From Opitutaceae bacterium TAV5 (GTDB lineage Bacteria > Verrucomicrobiota > Verrucomicrobiia > Opitutales > Opitutaceae): DNA of 64,000 bases. Location of the stretch: contig CP007053.1 in the NCBI GenBank assembly GCA_000242935.3, forward strand, positions 4,697,001-4,761,000. The letters are read 5' to 3'. A program made the translations under genes and the position numbers. Under the pieces are notes generated by a model, which had not been told where the DNA came from, ran no database searches, and saw only the letters and a list, made by a program, of their open reading frames with translations. Positions 26,262 to 34,802 of this stretch are shown here, one piece after another (the first letter of the stretch is position 1; each line of letters starts with the position of its first letter).

Positions 26262-27575
26262 ATGTCACGACGCATGCCGACCACCACAGACAAGGAGTTC
26301 CCTTTCGATGTGACGGGCGCCGCCCGGCGGCGATTCACGCTGCTCGAACTGATCGACAACATCGACGGCGCGTTGCGTCCCGGGTTTGTATTCGATGACT
26401 GGGTACGCGGGCTCTTTTCGAGAAAGGAGCTCAGCTCCCATGAAAGACATCTTTACTACGCGGCGCTGATGATGTGGCTGCGGATTCGCAACTGGTGCCG
26501 CCCGGCGCTGGAGCTCGATCCCGACACGGGGCTCGCCCTGATCTGCCTGGCGCTGCCGCCCGGCCAGGTGCGGAACGCTCTCGCCTCCGACCTCGCCCTT
26601 CCCGAAAGCGAGGCCGGCCGCCTGCCTTCGCCGGATGCGCTGGCGACCGTCGCCCCGGATTTCGCTCCGTTCAATCTCGCGAAGCTGATGCCGTCCTGGT
26701 TCACCGACCAGGCGCTCTGGACGTTTGCCGACGACACCCTGGAGCGGTGGTTCACCCCGACGCCGATGTGGCTGCGGTGCCGGCCCGGCTGGCGCGACAT
26801 CGCGCGCAACATGATGGAAAAGGAGGGGCAGCCCACGCAGGTTCATCCGCTGCTCCCGGACGCCCTCGGCCTGCCGCCGGACACGCTGGTGAGCAACCTG
26901 CGGGCGTTTATGGGCGGGCTTTGCGAGGTGCAGGACATCGGGGCGCAGGCCATCATCGCCATGTCGGAGCCGCAGCCGGGCGAGGTGTGGCTCAACACGT
27001 TTGCCGGTCTCGGCCGGCATGCCCGGGCACTCGCCGATCTCGTCGGGGAAACGGGGCGCGTGGACGCCGCCGACACGCGCCAGAACGAGCTCCATTCCCT
27101 GATCCCGGGCAACGATCCGCACGCGCGAAAGAATATCCGGATCGTGGATACGAAGGGCGGCGGCGCGGTTTACGACGGCGTCTTCGCCTTCGCCCTGTCG
27201 TCGTGCTCCGGGCTGTTGCGGCACCGCCCGTGGCTGTTGCACCAGATGTCGCCCTCGACGCTGAGGGATTTTGTGGGGGCGCAGCACGACCTGCTGCGCG
27301 AGAGCGCGAAACAGGTCCGCCCGGGCGGCCGGCTGGTGTATGCGGTGACGTCGGTCTGCCTCGCCGAAACCAACAACGTGGTGGCGCTGTTCGCGGAGAC
27401 GCATCCGGAGTTCGAGGTCATCAAACCGGCGCTGGCCGACCGGCTGGCGCGACCGTCCGGCCTCGGCTGGCGGATTCATCCGGCCGACCTCGACGGCGAC
27501 GCGCGTTACATGGCGGTGTTCAGGCGTCGCGCGAAGCCGGCCGGCGTTGCAAGACGAAAAGCACCGCGCTGCTGA
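26262..27575 (+). CDS. RsmB-like RNA m5C methyltransferase, divergent
   Basis: 437 residues from ATG 26262 (ATG 26274 is also possible). The C-terminal half follows the RsmB/NOL1/NOP2 pattern: EVQDIGAQAIIAMSEPQPGE leads into the SAM domain. The cysteine of motif IV is present (SSCSGLLRHRPWLL) and so is that of motif VI (TSVCLAETNNVV). However, motif I, normally a DACAAPGGKT-like loop, reads LNTFAGLGRHARA, and the aspartate before the motif IV cysteine is missing. It may modify rRNA or be a diverged homologue with weak SAM binding. It is a single gene whose 3' end overlaps the convergent permease gene by 56 bases. Confidence 0.75.
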   Translation: MSRRMPTTTDKEFPFDVTGAARRRFTLLELIDNIDGALRPGFVFDDWVRGLFSRKELSSHERHLYYAALMMWLRIRNWCRPALELDPDTGLALICLALPPGQVRNALASDLALPESEAGRLPSPDALATVAPDFAPFNLAKLMPSWFTDQALWTFADDTLERWFTPTPMWLRCRPGWRDIARNMMEKEGQPTQVHPLLPDALGLPPDTLVSNLRAFMGGLCEVQDIGAQAIIAMSEPQPGEVWLNTFAGLGRHARALADLVGETGRVDAADTRQNELHSLIPGNDPHARKNIRIVDTKGGGAVYDGVFAFALSSCSGLLRHRPWLLHQMSPSTLRDFVGAQHDLLRESAKQVRPGGRLVYAVTSVCLAETNNVVALFAETHPEFEVIKPALADRLARPSGLGWRIHPADLDGDARYMAVFRRRAKPAGVARRKAPRC

Positions 27576-29223
27576 GCAGCGTGGCGCAGGTGGCCATGGC
27601 CATCGCCCGGGCCATGTTGCCCTGCTCGAATTGCGTGAAGATGAAGCTGCCCACCGTCTGCACGCCGGGCGGGAGCAGGAGGATCGAGGCGACCAGGTCG
27701 CGCATGCACACGACGAAGGTCGTGATCCAGGCCGCCAGCAGCGCGGGCCGCAGGAGCGGCAGCACGATGCCGGCGAGGATGCGCCAGCGCGGCGCGCCGA
27801 GGATGGCGGCGGCGTGTTCGAGATTCTGGCCGATGCCGCGCATGCCGGTGTCGGCGAAGCGGACGGCGTCGCTCTGGTAGAGCGCGAAATACGCGACCAG
27901 CAGAATCCAGATCGTGTTGTACACCGGCAGCACCACCCAGGGCGCGTTCCACGCGAGGATCATGCCGACCGCGATGACAATGCGGGGCACGATGCGCGGC
28001 AGCAGGCTGAGCTGGTCGGCGAGGCGGGCGAAAAAGCCCGGGTGTCGCGACATCGCCCAGGCCGCGAGCCCGCCGACGATCACGCAGACCGTGGCCGTGA
28101 TGCCGCCGAGCAGCGCGCTGGTGCCGAGCGCGCCGAGCCCGTTGCCCTCGGCGGAAAACGACAGGAGATCGCGGTAATGCTGCAGGGTCCACACCGGGGC
28201 GCCGGCGTTCCAGCGTTCGACGAGGCTGGCCAGGACGATGACGCCGAGCGGGAGCAGGCCGCTGATGACAAAAAGAAAGGCAAAGTAGCCCCAGACCCCG
28301 GCGACGCCGGCCGGCCCGGGCGTGCGTTGCGCCGGGGAGCCGGGCCGGGTGCGGATGCCGCCGTGCCGGGCGAGGAGCCGCCGGGTGGCTTGCAGGAGCG
28401 CGACGGCCGCCAGGCAGAGGAGAAGCGAGAGCGCCGTGGCCAGCGGGATGTTGACCGGCCAGTTGGTGACGAGCGCGTAGATCTCGGCGGGCAGCAGCGG
28501 GAGGTTGGCGCGGGGGCCGAGGATGGCGGGGACGCCGAAGTTGGACATCGCCTCGACAAAGACCAGCACGCCGGAGTTGAGGATCGCCGGGAGCAGGAGT
28601 GGAAAAATAATGCCGGCCTGGATGCGCGCCGGCCGGGCGCCGAGGCTGGCGGCGGCGTCTTCCAGACGGGCGCCGAGATTGAGCAGCGCCGCCTCGACGG
28701 CGAGCGCCACGCCGCCGAAGCAGCCCATGACCATGACGAAGGTCACGCCCCAAAAGCCGAAAAAGGCGCGCTGCAGCCAGGGCGGCACGCCGCCGGCGTT
28801 GTCCCAGAAACCACCCGGCTGCATCAGCAGGATCCAGGCGAGCGCGAGCAGGTAGGGCGGCGTCATCACCGGCAGCAGGAGCACGATGCGGGCGAGGCGT
28901 TTTCCGGGAAACCGTATCCGTGCGAGCATGACGCCCGCCGGCAGGCCGAGCAGCCACGCGCCGGCCGTGGTGGCGAGCCCCCAGAGGAGCGAGTTGCCGA
29001 GCATCTCGCCGAGGCCGGGCGTATGGGCCATCGCGGCGAAGGCGCTGAACGCCCCGTCGAATTTTCCGGCCAGCGCCTCGGGAAACACCGACTGCACGGC
29101 GAGGATGGCGAGCGGGTACCCGACGGTGACGAGGACAAAACCGGCGGCGAGCCAGAGCGGCCAGAGCGCGAACAGATCGCGGAGGCGGGAGGACGACGGT
29201 GAGGCGGGTGAGCGGGTGGGCAT
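27520..29223 (-). CDS. Fused double permease, Fe(III)/2-aminoethylphosphonate type
   Basis: 567 residues with about twelve membrane segments in two homologous halves. Each half has an EAA-type loop: EDAAASLGARPARIQAGIIF in the first and EHAAAILGAPRWRILAGIVL in the second. Two-in-one permeases of this size belong to the SfuB/FbpB iron(III) group and the PhnU2-like 2-aminoethylphosphonate group. The other subunits are encoded directly upstream. The gap to the binding-protein gene holds a palindromic repeat (29237-29330). A Pho-type box at the operon start favours a phosphonate or other phosphorus substrate over iron. Confidence 0.85.
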   Translation of the reverse strand: MPTRSPASPSSSRLRDLFALWPLWLAAGFVLVTVGYPLAILAVQSVFPEALAGKFDGAFSAFAAMAHTPGLGEMLGNSLLWGLATTAGAWLLGLPAGVMLARIRFPGKRLARIVLLLPVMTPPYLLALAWILLMQPGGFWDNAGGVPPWLQRAFFGFWGVTFVMVMGCFGGVALAVEAALLNLGARLEDAAASLGARPARIQAGIIFPLLLPAILNSGVLVFVEAMSNFGVPAILGPRANLPLLPAEIYALVTNWPVNIPLATALSLLLCLAAVALLQATRRLLARHGGIRTRPGSPAQRTPGPAGVAGVWGYFAFLFVISGLLPLGVIVLASLVERWNAGAPVWTLQHYRDLLSFSAEGNGLGALGTSALLGGITATVCVIVGGLAAWAMSRHPGFFARLADQLSLLPRIVPRIVIAVGMILAWNAPWVVLPVYNTIWILLVAYFALYQSDAVRFADTGMRGIGQNLEHAAAILGAPRWRILAGIVLPLLRPALLAAWITTFVVCMRDLVASILLLPPGVQTVGSFIFTQFEQGNMARAMAMATCATLLSSAVLFVLQRRPASRDA

Positions 29224-29236
29224 GGCGGGCGTCGGG

Positions 29237-29330
29237 CGTAGTCCGGAGCTTCAGCCCGAACCGTGCGGCTTGCGTGTGGCGGCAGGGCGACGCGGTGCGT
29301 CGCCGCGCGGGTTGAAGCTCCGCGCTACGG
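29237..29330. repeat. GTAGTCCGGAGCTTCAGCCC palindromic repeat, copy 1
   Basis: Left arm CGTAGTCCGGAGCTTCAGCC at 29237 and a matching right arm (GTTGAAGCTCCGCGCTACG) ending at 29330. Further copies are at 52601-52676 and 53613-53690. It lies between two genes of one operon, so it could form an mRNA hairpin there. Confidence 0.65.
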
Positions 29331-29360
29331 CGGTGTCGGTGGCATGGATCGGGTGGGACA

Positions 29361-30389
29361 TCATTCGTCGATGAAGACCGCGCGCTCGATCTCGTACTGG
29401 AAACGGCGCATGGCGGCGGATTGCGTGGCGAGCGCGGCGGAGGAATCGAAAGGAAAGGCGCGGGCCTCGCCCGCCGCCTGCCGGACCGGGCCGGGCGGGA
29501 TGCCGGTCCGCGCGGGCAGGAGGTGGACGCGCGCGGCCTCGCGCTGGGCGGCTTCGCCCAGGCAATAACGGACAAACGCCGCGGCGGCGTCGGGCTGGCG
29601 GGTGCCGGCCAGCACGGCGACGGGACGGGTGACATACACGCCGCCGGATTTCGGATAGTAGATGCGGACGGGCTCGCCGCGTTCGACTTCGCGCAGGACC
29701 ACGTAATCCACCGCGCCGATCACGGCCTGGTTGGCGCCGGTCATCAGGCCGGTGAGGGCCTGGGCATTGGCCCCCGCGATTTCCAGCCCGTGCCGGCGCG
29801 CCTGCCGGAAATCGCTCCAGCCGGCCTCGCCGCGCGCGAGCAGCCAGGCCATCACGAAGTCGCCGGAGGCGCCGCTGCGGGTCGGCGACGGCAGGCTGAT
29901 CCGGGTGTTTTTCCCTTCGGCGGCGGAGGGGTAGCGGCCTTGCAGGAAATCCTCCCAGTCCCAGCCGCCGGCGGGGGGCGGCGGATGGTCGGCGCGCAGG
30001 GCCACGCCGATGACGGCGGCGGCCATGCCGTAATAATAACCCTCGGGATCGTGCCAGTCGGGATGCCCGGGCTGCTCCGCCGGCGGCAGTGTGACCGGAA
30101 GCAGGCGGTGGCCCTGTTTCAGCGCCTCGGCGGCCACGCGGCTGGCGAGGATGACGACATCGGCGCGCGGGTGAAACCGCTCGGCTTCGAGCTTGGAAAG
30201 GAGCTGGCCGGTGGTTGCGGTGAAAAGCTCCACCGGCATGCCGGTGGCTTCCGTGTAGCCGCGGCAGATGCGCTCGGCGAGCGGCCGGGGGCCGGCGGAG
30301 TAGACCACGAGTTTGGCCGACGGGCGCGCGCAACCGGCGAGGAAGGCGAGGACGACCGCGAGAAGGATGGCAAGGGTCGCCCATTTCAT
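29361..30389 (-). CDS. ABC transporter substrate-binding lipoprotein
   Basis: 342 residues from the Met at 30389, with a lipoprotein signal (LLAVVLAFLAGCARPS; Cys is the lipid site). The mature protein starts KLVVYSAGPRPLAERICRGY, the usual opening of the FbpA/PhnS type binding proteins (periplasmic binding protein type 2). YYPKSGGVYVTRPVAVLAGT near the end is typical too. The tyrosine pair that binds Fe3+ in FbpA is not clearly present, which speaks mildly for a non-iron ligand. The start overlaps the ATPase stop as ATGA. Confidence 0.85.
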   Translation of the reverse strand: MKWATLAILLAVVLAFLAGCARPSAKLVVYSAGPRPLAERICRGYTEATGMPVELFTATTGQLLSKLEAERFHPRADVVILASRVAAEALKQGHRLLPVTLPPAEQPGHPDWHDPEGYYYGMAAAVIGVALRADHPPPPAGGWDWEDFLQGRYPSAAEGKNTRISLPSPTRSGASGDFVMAWLLARGEAGWSDFRQARRHGLEIAGANAQALTGLMTGANQAVIGAVDYVVLREVERGEPVRIYYPKSGGVYVTRPVAVLAGTRQPDAAAAFVRYCLGEAAQREAARVHLLPARTGIPPGPVRQAAGEARAFPFDSSAALATQSAAMRRFQYEIERAVFIDE

Positions 30390-31588
30390 TCGCGCACCTC
30401 CCGCAGGTGGCGGGCCTCGAAGTCGGCGACGACCGGCGTGCCGGGCGCGATGCCGGCGGAGGCGAAACCGCGGACCAGGCCGATGCCCTCGACCTCGACG
30501 GTGACTTCGTAACGTTCGCCGGCGAAACGCGAGCGGGCGCAGCGCCCGGGCAGCCGCTTGAGCGCGGCGGAGGGTTTGCCGGCGGCGCCGAGCGGGCGGA
30601 CCGTCACGGTTTCCTTGCGGAGAGCGAACACGCCGTGCGCGACCGACGCGCCGACGAGCGGGTTGACCGCCAGGCCGGAATGGAAACCGGCCGGCGCCGG
30701 CGGAGCCGCGGGACCGGGGGGGGAGGGGGGGGGAGGGGCGGCATGTTCGTGGGCGTGGAGCTCCACCCAGCGGCCGAGCCATGTCTTGCCCTCGCGCCGG
30801 ATGAAGGGCAGCAGGTTCGCGCCTCCGAGGAAACCGGCGACATAGCGGGTGGCCGGTTCGCGGTAGATGGTTTCGGGCGTGTCGAGTTGTTCGATCACGC
30901 CGGCGCGCATCACGGCCACGCGGTGGGCGACGGCGAGGGCCTCGCTCTGGTCGTGGGTTACGTAGACGGCCGTCATGCCGAGGGTGCGGATGAGGTGGCC
31001 GATCTCGTCGCGCAACTCCTCGCGCAGGTGGACGTCGAGCGCGCTGAGCGGTTCGTCGAGGAGCAGCACGCGCGGCTCGACGACGAGGGCGCGGGCAATC
31101 GCCACGCGTTGTTGCTGTCCGCCGGAGAGCGTGGCGGGCATCCGGCCGGCGGCGGCTTCGAGCGACACGCGCCGGAGCGCCTCGCGGACGCGGGCCTCGC
31201 GATCGGCCCGGGAGACGCCGCGGATTTTCAGCCCGTAGCCGACGTTCTCGCCGACCGTGAGGTGGGGCCAGAGGCTGAAATCCTGGAACACCATCGCGAA
31301 GCGGCGGCGGTCCACGCCGGTGAAGGCGCCGGCGGCGGCGTCGTCGAGCGTCTCGCCGGCGCAGCGCACGCGGCCGGTGTCGGCCCGGAGAAAGCCGGCG
31401 AGGATGTTGAGAAGCGTGGTCTTGCCGCAGCCGGAAGCGCCGAGGAGGGCGAGGCATTCGCCGCGGGCGAGCGTGAAGCTCATGCGGTGCAGCACCGTGG
31501 CGCCGCCGAAAGTCTTGCTCACGCCGGTGCATTCGAGAAAGGCGGCGGCGGGATCGGCAGGAGGCGGAGGTGTGGCGGAGTCGGGCAT
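30386..31588 (-). CDS. ABC transporter ATPase, FbpC/PhnT type
   Basis: 400 residues. Walker A is GASGCGKTT, the signature LSGGQQQR, Walker B VLLLDEPLSALD and the switch His in YVTHDQSEA. A C-terminal regulatory domain of about 150 residues contains a Pro/Ala-rich insert (APPPPSPPGPAAPPAPA), coded by a G-rich run at about 30712-30740. It is the first gene of the three-gene transporter operon; the lipoprotein gene overlaps its stop. A four-repeat Pho-type box ends 33 bases before its ATG. Confidence 0.9.
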   Translation of the reverse strand: MPDSATPPPPADPAAAFLECTGVSKTFGGATVLHRMSFTLARGECLALLGASGCGKTTLLNILAGFLRADTGRVRCAGETLDDAAAGAFTGVDRRRFAMVFQDFSLWPHLTVGENVGYGLKIRGVSRADREARVREALRRVSLEAAAGRMPATLSGGQQQRVAIARALVVEPRVLLLDEPLSALDVHLREELRDEIGHLIRTLGMTAVYVTHDQSEALAVAHRVAVMRAGVIEQLDTPETIYREPATRYVAGFLGGANLLPFIRREGKTWLGRWVELHAHEHAAPPPPSPPGPAAPPAPAGFHSGLAVNPLVGASVAHGVFALRKETVTVRPLGAAGKPSAALKRLPGRCARSRFAGERYEVTVEVEGIGLVRGFASAGIAPGTPVVADFEARHLREVRE

Positions 31589-31620
31589 GCGGACGGAATA
31601 TGTGCGAGTATGGGCGAGGC

Positions 31621-31664
31621 AGGTTACGGGTGTGTTACGATCGGGTGTGATTCGGGTGACGATT
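31621..31664 (-). promoter_or_regulatory. Four-repeat Pho-type box before the ABC operon
   Basis: Read on the minus strand: four half-sites GTCACCC, CACACCC, GTAACAC, GTAACCT in exact 11-base steps. A possible -10 (CATACT) follows the last half-site by nine bases, the distance expected if the box replaces the -35. The ATPase start codon is 33 bases from the box. Confidence 0.65.
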
Positions 31665-31858
31665 CGCAGGAGCGGGCGGGCACGGGAACGGAGGGAGAAA
31701 AACCATGCCCCGCCCGCGATGATGCGGACGGGGCCGGGATGTTACTGGCATTGCAGGGGCCCTGACTTGGGGAAGAGGGGACGGGAGGGTGGATGGAGAG
31801 AGGGCCGGACATAAACCGCCGAGAAAGCATCCCGCGCCGGGGAGGGATAACGGCGGAA

Positions 31859-31876
31859 ATGTTACAACGAGGTTAA
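31859..31876 (-). promoter_or_regulatory. Pho-type box, two repeats
   Basis: TTAACCT and GTAACAT start 11 bases apart on the minus strand (TTTAACCTCGTTGTAACATT). It lies about 270 bases upstream of the ABC operon, beyond the stronger box, and may be a second site for it. Confidence 0.4.
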
Positions 31877-31969
31877 ATCTGCGGCGGGCGGGGCGCCGCC
31901 CCGATGCCGGTTACTCAAGTTTTTTGACCACGAAGGGACACAGGTTGGCTGCGCCAAAACCAAAGGATA

Positions 31970-32051
31970 GCCCACGAAACACACGAAATGACACGAAAAC
32001 CAGGCCATGCATTCCTCTCTTCTTTCGTGTCATTTCGTGTGTTTCGTGGGC
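31970..32051. repeat. GCCCACGAAACACACGAAA palindromic repeat, copy 1
   Basis: The arms are nearly perfect over about 29 bases (GCCCACGAAACACACGAAAT at 31970, its complement ending at 32051) around a loop of about 23 bases. A second copy is at 52856-52940. It sits between divergent-facing units and can form a strong hairpin. Confidence 0.75.
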
Positions 32052-32165
32052 TCAATTCATGGGGTGGCCTGTTTTTATTCGCGCCTGTTCGCGTTCATTC
32101 GCGGTGGGTCTTGATTAAACCGTATCGGGCGTGGCCCGGAGGCTTCAGGGCGAGCGCCGGTTGGG

Positions 32166-32903
32166 TCAGGAATCAATCTTCGTCTCGCCTTTCCAGCCGG
32201 GCAGGTGGGCGGCTTCGGGCGAGCGGGCGAGGATCACGGCCTCGCGCACGGCGCGGGCGAATGCGGCGTCGTCGGTGTCATCCCACCGGAGTTTCCCGCG
32301 GAAAAAGTCGGCCCAGAGGAATTCCTGGAAATACACGTCCTTGCGCTCCTCGAAACCGCCGGCCTCCATCACCGCCCACATGAGCCCCCGCCAGGGATTG
32401 CTCCGCAGGTCGAGGAGCGTGGCGGGAAGCTGCGCGGGCGGCAGCAGCGCGCCCCCATCGGGCGAGCCGAGGTACGTGTAGCGCTGCGCGATCATCCGCC
32501 GCCAGAACTCGACCGGGCGCAGGTCCGACCAGTTGGCGAGGATGTGGCCGCAGGCCGTCTTGTCGGGCTGGCGGGAATCGATGAGGGCGCGCAGGGTGTG
32601 GTGCCCGTCGGTCATGTACGGCACGCCGCCGGGGCCGATGACGACCGGAACGTCCTTTTTTTTCAGATACGCGACGAGGTCCCCGGCGGAGAAGGCATCG
32701 ATCGCGGATTGCTTGAAGGCGACCTCGCGGAAACCGACGGCAAATTGCGTGGGGTGAAGCCGCCGGGCGTCGATGGTGACGGCGGCGCCGGCGGGAAGGT
32801 CGGGGCGGAAGGGGACGTAGCTTTTCTCGTCGCCGGCCCGCAGCAAGGTCGCGCAGGCGAGCGCCACGAGAAAAAGGGACGGACGAAGCATTCGGACTTT
32901 CAT
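32166..32903 (-). CDS. Exported ParB-like (ParBc_2) protein
   Basis: 245 residues with an N-terminal signal peptide (LFLVALACATLLRAGDE). The body matches the putative ParB-like nuclease family PF08857: LHPTQFAVGFREVAFKQ, VVIGPGGVPYMTDGHHTLRA with the DGHH motif, then a helical tail. Members of this family are unusual because they are exported, and their role is not established. The true start may be the Met at 32891. A Pho-type box is upstream. A broken 5' copy of this gene exists at about 37896-37980. Confidence 0.75.
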   Translation of the reverse strand: MKVRMLRPSLFLVALACATLLRAGDEKSYVPFRPDLPAGAAVTIDARRLHPTQFAVGFREVAFKQSAIDAFSAGDLVAYLKKKDVPVVIGPGGVPYMTDGHHTLRALIDSRQPDKTACGHILANWSDLRPVEFWRRMIAQRYTYLGSPDGGALLPPAQLPATLLDLRSNPWRGLMWAVMEAGGFEERKDVYFQEFLWADFFRGKLRWDDTDDAAFARAVREAVILARSPEAAHLPGWKGETKIDS

Positions 32904-32950
32904 GGATACCGGTTACGTAACAGACAGAACCGTTTGCCGAAATGTCCGGA

Positions 32951-32968
32951 ATGTTACGTTCGGGTGAA
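32951..32968 (-). promoter_or_regulatory. Pho-type box before the ParB-like gene
   Basis: On the minus strand TTCACCC and GTAACAT start 11 bases apart, 48 bases upstream of the start codon. A separate palindrome GGTTACGTAAC lies between it and the gene (about 32912-32923). Confidence 0.55.
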
Positions 32969-33011
32969 ATCTGCGACGGGCTCACGGAATCGATCCGGTT
33001 TTCGTAAAAAC

Positions 33012-33056
33012 AGAAAAGCTCCGTCCTCCGGAGACGTCGGGCCGGAGGACGGAGCC
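33012..33056 (-). terminator. Orphan terminator copy of a PEP-CTERM 3' region
   Basis: Minus strand stem GGCTCCGTCCTCC...GGAGGACGGAGC followed by a T-rich tail. The hairpin and about 35 bases beside it match the 3' regions of the PEP-CTERM genes ending at 34803 and 40160, but no minus-strand gene lies upstream here; the next gene is on the plus strand. Confidence 0.7.
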
Positions 33057-33142
33057 ATGCGGATCAGGGCTTGTTGTCAGGGTGTCGATCCGGTCAGTTT
33101 TCCGCTTTTCAAATGCGGGCGGTGGACGAAGGATGCAAAGCC

Positions 33143-34117
33143 ATGCCGGACAAGCCCCTCCACCAGCCGCACGACAAGCTCTTCAGGACCAACTTTCGTG
33201 ACCTGCCCACGGCCATCGCCTTTTTCCGGCACTATCTGCCCCGGCGCGTGGTCAGGCGGCTGGATTTTTCCCGGATGGCGCTGGTCCCCGGTTCGTATGT
33301 CACCGGCAGGCTGAAGGCGTCCGAATCGGATCTTCTCTTCCGGGCCGGACTGAAAGGAAGCGAGGCGGAAGCTTTTGTTTATCTGCTCTTCGAGCATCAG
33401 TACGAGGAGGACCGCTGGATCGCCCTGCGGCTGTCGCGTTACCGGCAGGACATCTGGGAGACGTTCCTGAAAGAGCACCCCGGCGCGCCGGGCCTGCCGG
33501 TCATCATCCCGGTGGTGATCGCGCACAACAAGACGGCCTGGGACGTGCGCCCGCGTTTCGACTGGCGGCTGTTCGACCTTCCCGCCGAGGGGAAAACGGA
33601 CCTCTCCGCCTACCTGCCGGCCTTCGATTTCGAACTGCTGCAACTGGCGCAATTGCCCTTCGACAAGATCGCGGGCACGCCGCTGGGGATCATGACGCTG
33701 CGCGTCTTCAAGGCGCAGCGCGAAGGAGGAGCGTTTCCCGCGAGCGAGTGGGTGTGGGACGAGTCCCTGCTGGCGCGGATCGGGACCATGGCCCTGGAGC
33801 AGATCTTCAGCTATATCGTCGGCCGTCCCGAGTTTGACATTGTCGATGTGGAGGCCAAGGTGTCGGGTTTCGAGTCCGAAACCGTCAAACAAACCGCCAT
33901 GACCATCGCTCAACGTTACATCGAAAAAGGGAAGCTGGAAGGCATCGAAAAGGGCCGGGAAGAAGGCATCGAAAAAGGCGAACTGGTCGGGCGCATCCAC
34001 ATGTTGCAGGAGCTTCTCGGCAAAAAAATCACTCCCCGAAAAGACCTCATTCGCAAGTCACCCGCCCAATTACAGGCCCTGCTCAATCGCCTGCGTTCCG
34101 AGCACCGGGCGCTGTAA
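33143..34117 (+). CDS. Rpn-family putative nuclease/transposase-like protein
   Basis: 324 residues from ATG 33143. It begins HQPHDKLFRTNFRDLPTAIA, the hallmark of the Rpn / YhgA-like family (PF04754, PD-(D/E)XK nuclease fold). The likely catalytic residues are the Asp in ESDLLFRAG and the Glu/Gln in FEHQYEED. The C-terminus has the usual charged repeats (IEKGKLEGIEKGREEGIEKG). Rpn proteins in E. coli are DNA endonucleases that raise recombination, and related ones act in phage defence. It stands alone; the DNA just before it carries an orphan terminator. Confidence 0.85.
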   Translation: MPDKPLHQPHDKLFRTNFRDLPTAIAFFRHYLPRRVVRRLDFSRMALVPGSYVTGRLKASESDLLFRAGLKGSEAEAFVYLLFEHQYEEDRWIALRLSRYRQDIWETFLKEHPGAPGLPVIIPVVIAHNKTAWDVRPRFDWRLFDLPAEGKTDLSAYLPAFDFELLQLAQLPFDKIAGTPLGIMTLRVFKAQREGGAFPASEWVWDESLLARIGTMALEQIFSYIVGRPEFDIVDVEAKVSGFESETVKQTAMTIAQRYIEKGKLEGIEKGREEGIEKGELVGRIHMLQELLGKKITPRKDLIRKSPAQLQALLNRLRSEHRAL

Positions 34118-34157
34118 ACGGCAGAGCATTCATCCCCTCTCTCGATTGCGGATCTTC

Positions 34158-34244
34158 ACACGAAGCACGCAAAGGGCGCGAAGAAGCAGCGGGAAGAGGT
34201 TTTCCGGTTTTTTTGATCCTTCGCACGCTTTGCGTGCTTCGTGT
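34158..34244. repeat. ACACGAAGCACGC palindromic element
   Basis: Left arm ACACGAAGCACGCAAAGGGC at 34158, right arm GCGTGCTTCGTGT ending at 34244. Related ends (TTACACAAAG...CTTTGTGTAA) occur around 43695-44020, 44895-44975, 46565-46941 and 54531-54602. Confidence 0.6.
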
Positions 34245-34530
34245 AAAACAGGTTTGGAAACTCCGTCGATCTACCCCGCCGCGTAATCTTTTCTGTCTTG
34301 TCAGGGGGCACGAGCGCGCGAGGCGGAGCGGTCACCACGGGAAAAGTCGAAGAACCCAATTGCTTCGCGCATGCAGCCGTCCATCGCGCTTGCAAGCGCG
34401 CGGGAGATTTACGCCGGGCAGGGTGACTTTTGCGTCCCTTCGCGGCCAATCCGGTTCAGGCACAGCCGTCCTGCGCTCTCGTGGTTCGGTTTTCGTAAAA
34501 CAAAAGAGAAGTTTTAAAAATTCATTTTTT

Positions 34531-34668
34531 GAACAGAAGGAAACAAAGGAAACGAAGATAAAAACGAAGAAGGCCCTGAATAGGAAGTTATTTATTTTAA
34601 TAAACTTAGAGAAGAATGAACGGTAAGTATCCTTGGCTGTTCTTCGTTCTCTTCGTTGCCTTCTGTTC
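34531..34668. repeat. GAACAGAAGG-ended MITE-like element, copy 2
   Basis: 138 bp with inverted ends. Read on the minus strand it aligns over its length with the copy at 54642-54769, including an internal AAATAACTT...TTCAG segment, so this is a real element and not just matching ends. Confidence 0.7.
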
Positions 34669-34686
34669 AATTCCTGGAAGTTCCCC

Positions 34687-34730
34687 AAAAAGCTCCGTCC
34701 CCCGGAGACGTTGGGCCGGAGGACGGAGCC
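34687..34730 (-). terminator. Terminator of the PEP-CTERM gene
   Basis: On the minus strand a stem GGCTCCGTCCTCCGG...GGGACGGAGC is followed by TTTTGGGG. It lies 73 bases after the gene's stop. The same hairpin is found after the gene ending at 40160 and, without a gene, at 33012-33056. Confidence 0.8.
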
Positions 34731-34802
34731 ATGCAGATCAGGGCTTGTTGTTATGGTGTCGATCCGGGGCGGAATGCCCCGAAAACAATATCGCGGTGCC
34801 GG

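Larger units (their letters stand above)
31589..32165. other. Intergenic region with two Pho-type boxes and a palindrome
   Basis: 577 bases without a supported gene. It contains the operon promoter region (31621-31664), a second box (31859-31876), a GC-rich imperfect hairpin near 31670-31720 and the palindromic repeat at 31970-32051. Confidence 0.5.
34118..34802. other. Repeat-rich intergenic region
   Basis: 685 bases with no supported gene. It contains a CACGAAGCACGC palindrome (34158-34244), part of a GCGC-centred repeat (about 34376-34455), a GAACAGAAGG element (34531-34668) and the terminator plus conserved 3' segment of the PEP-CTERM gene (34687-34802). Confidence 0.55.
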
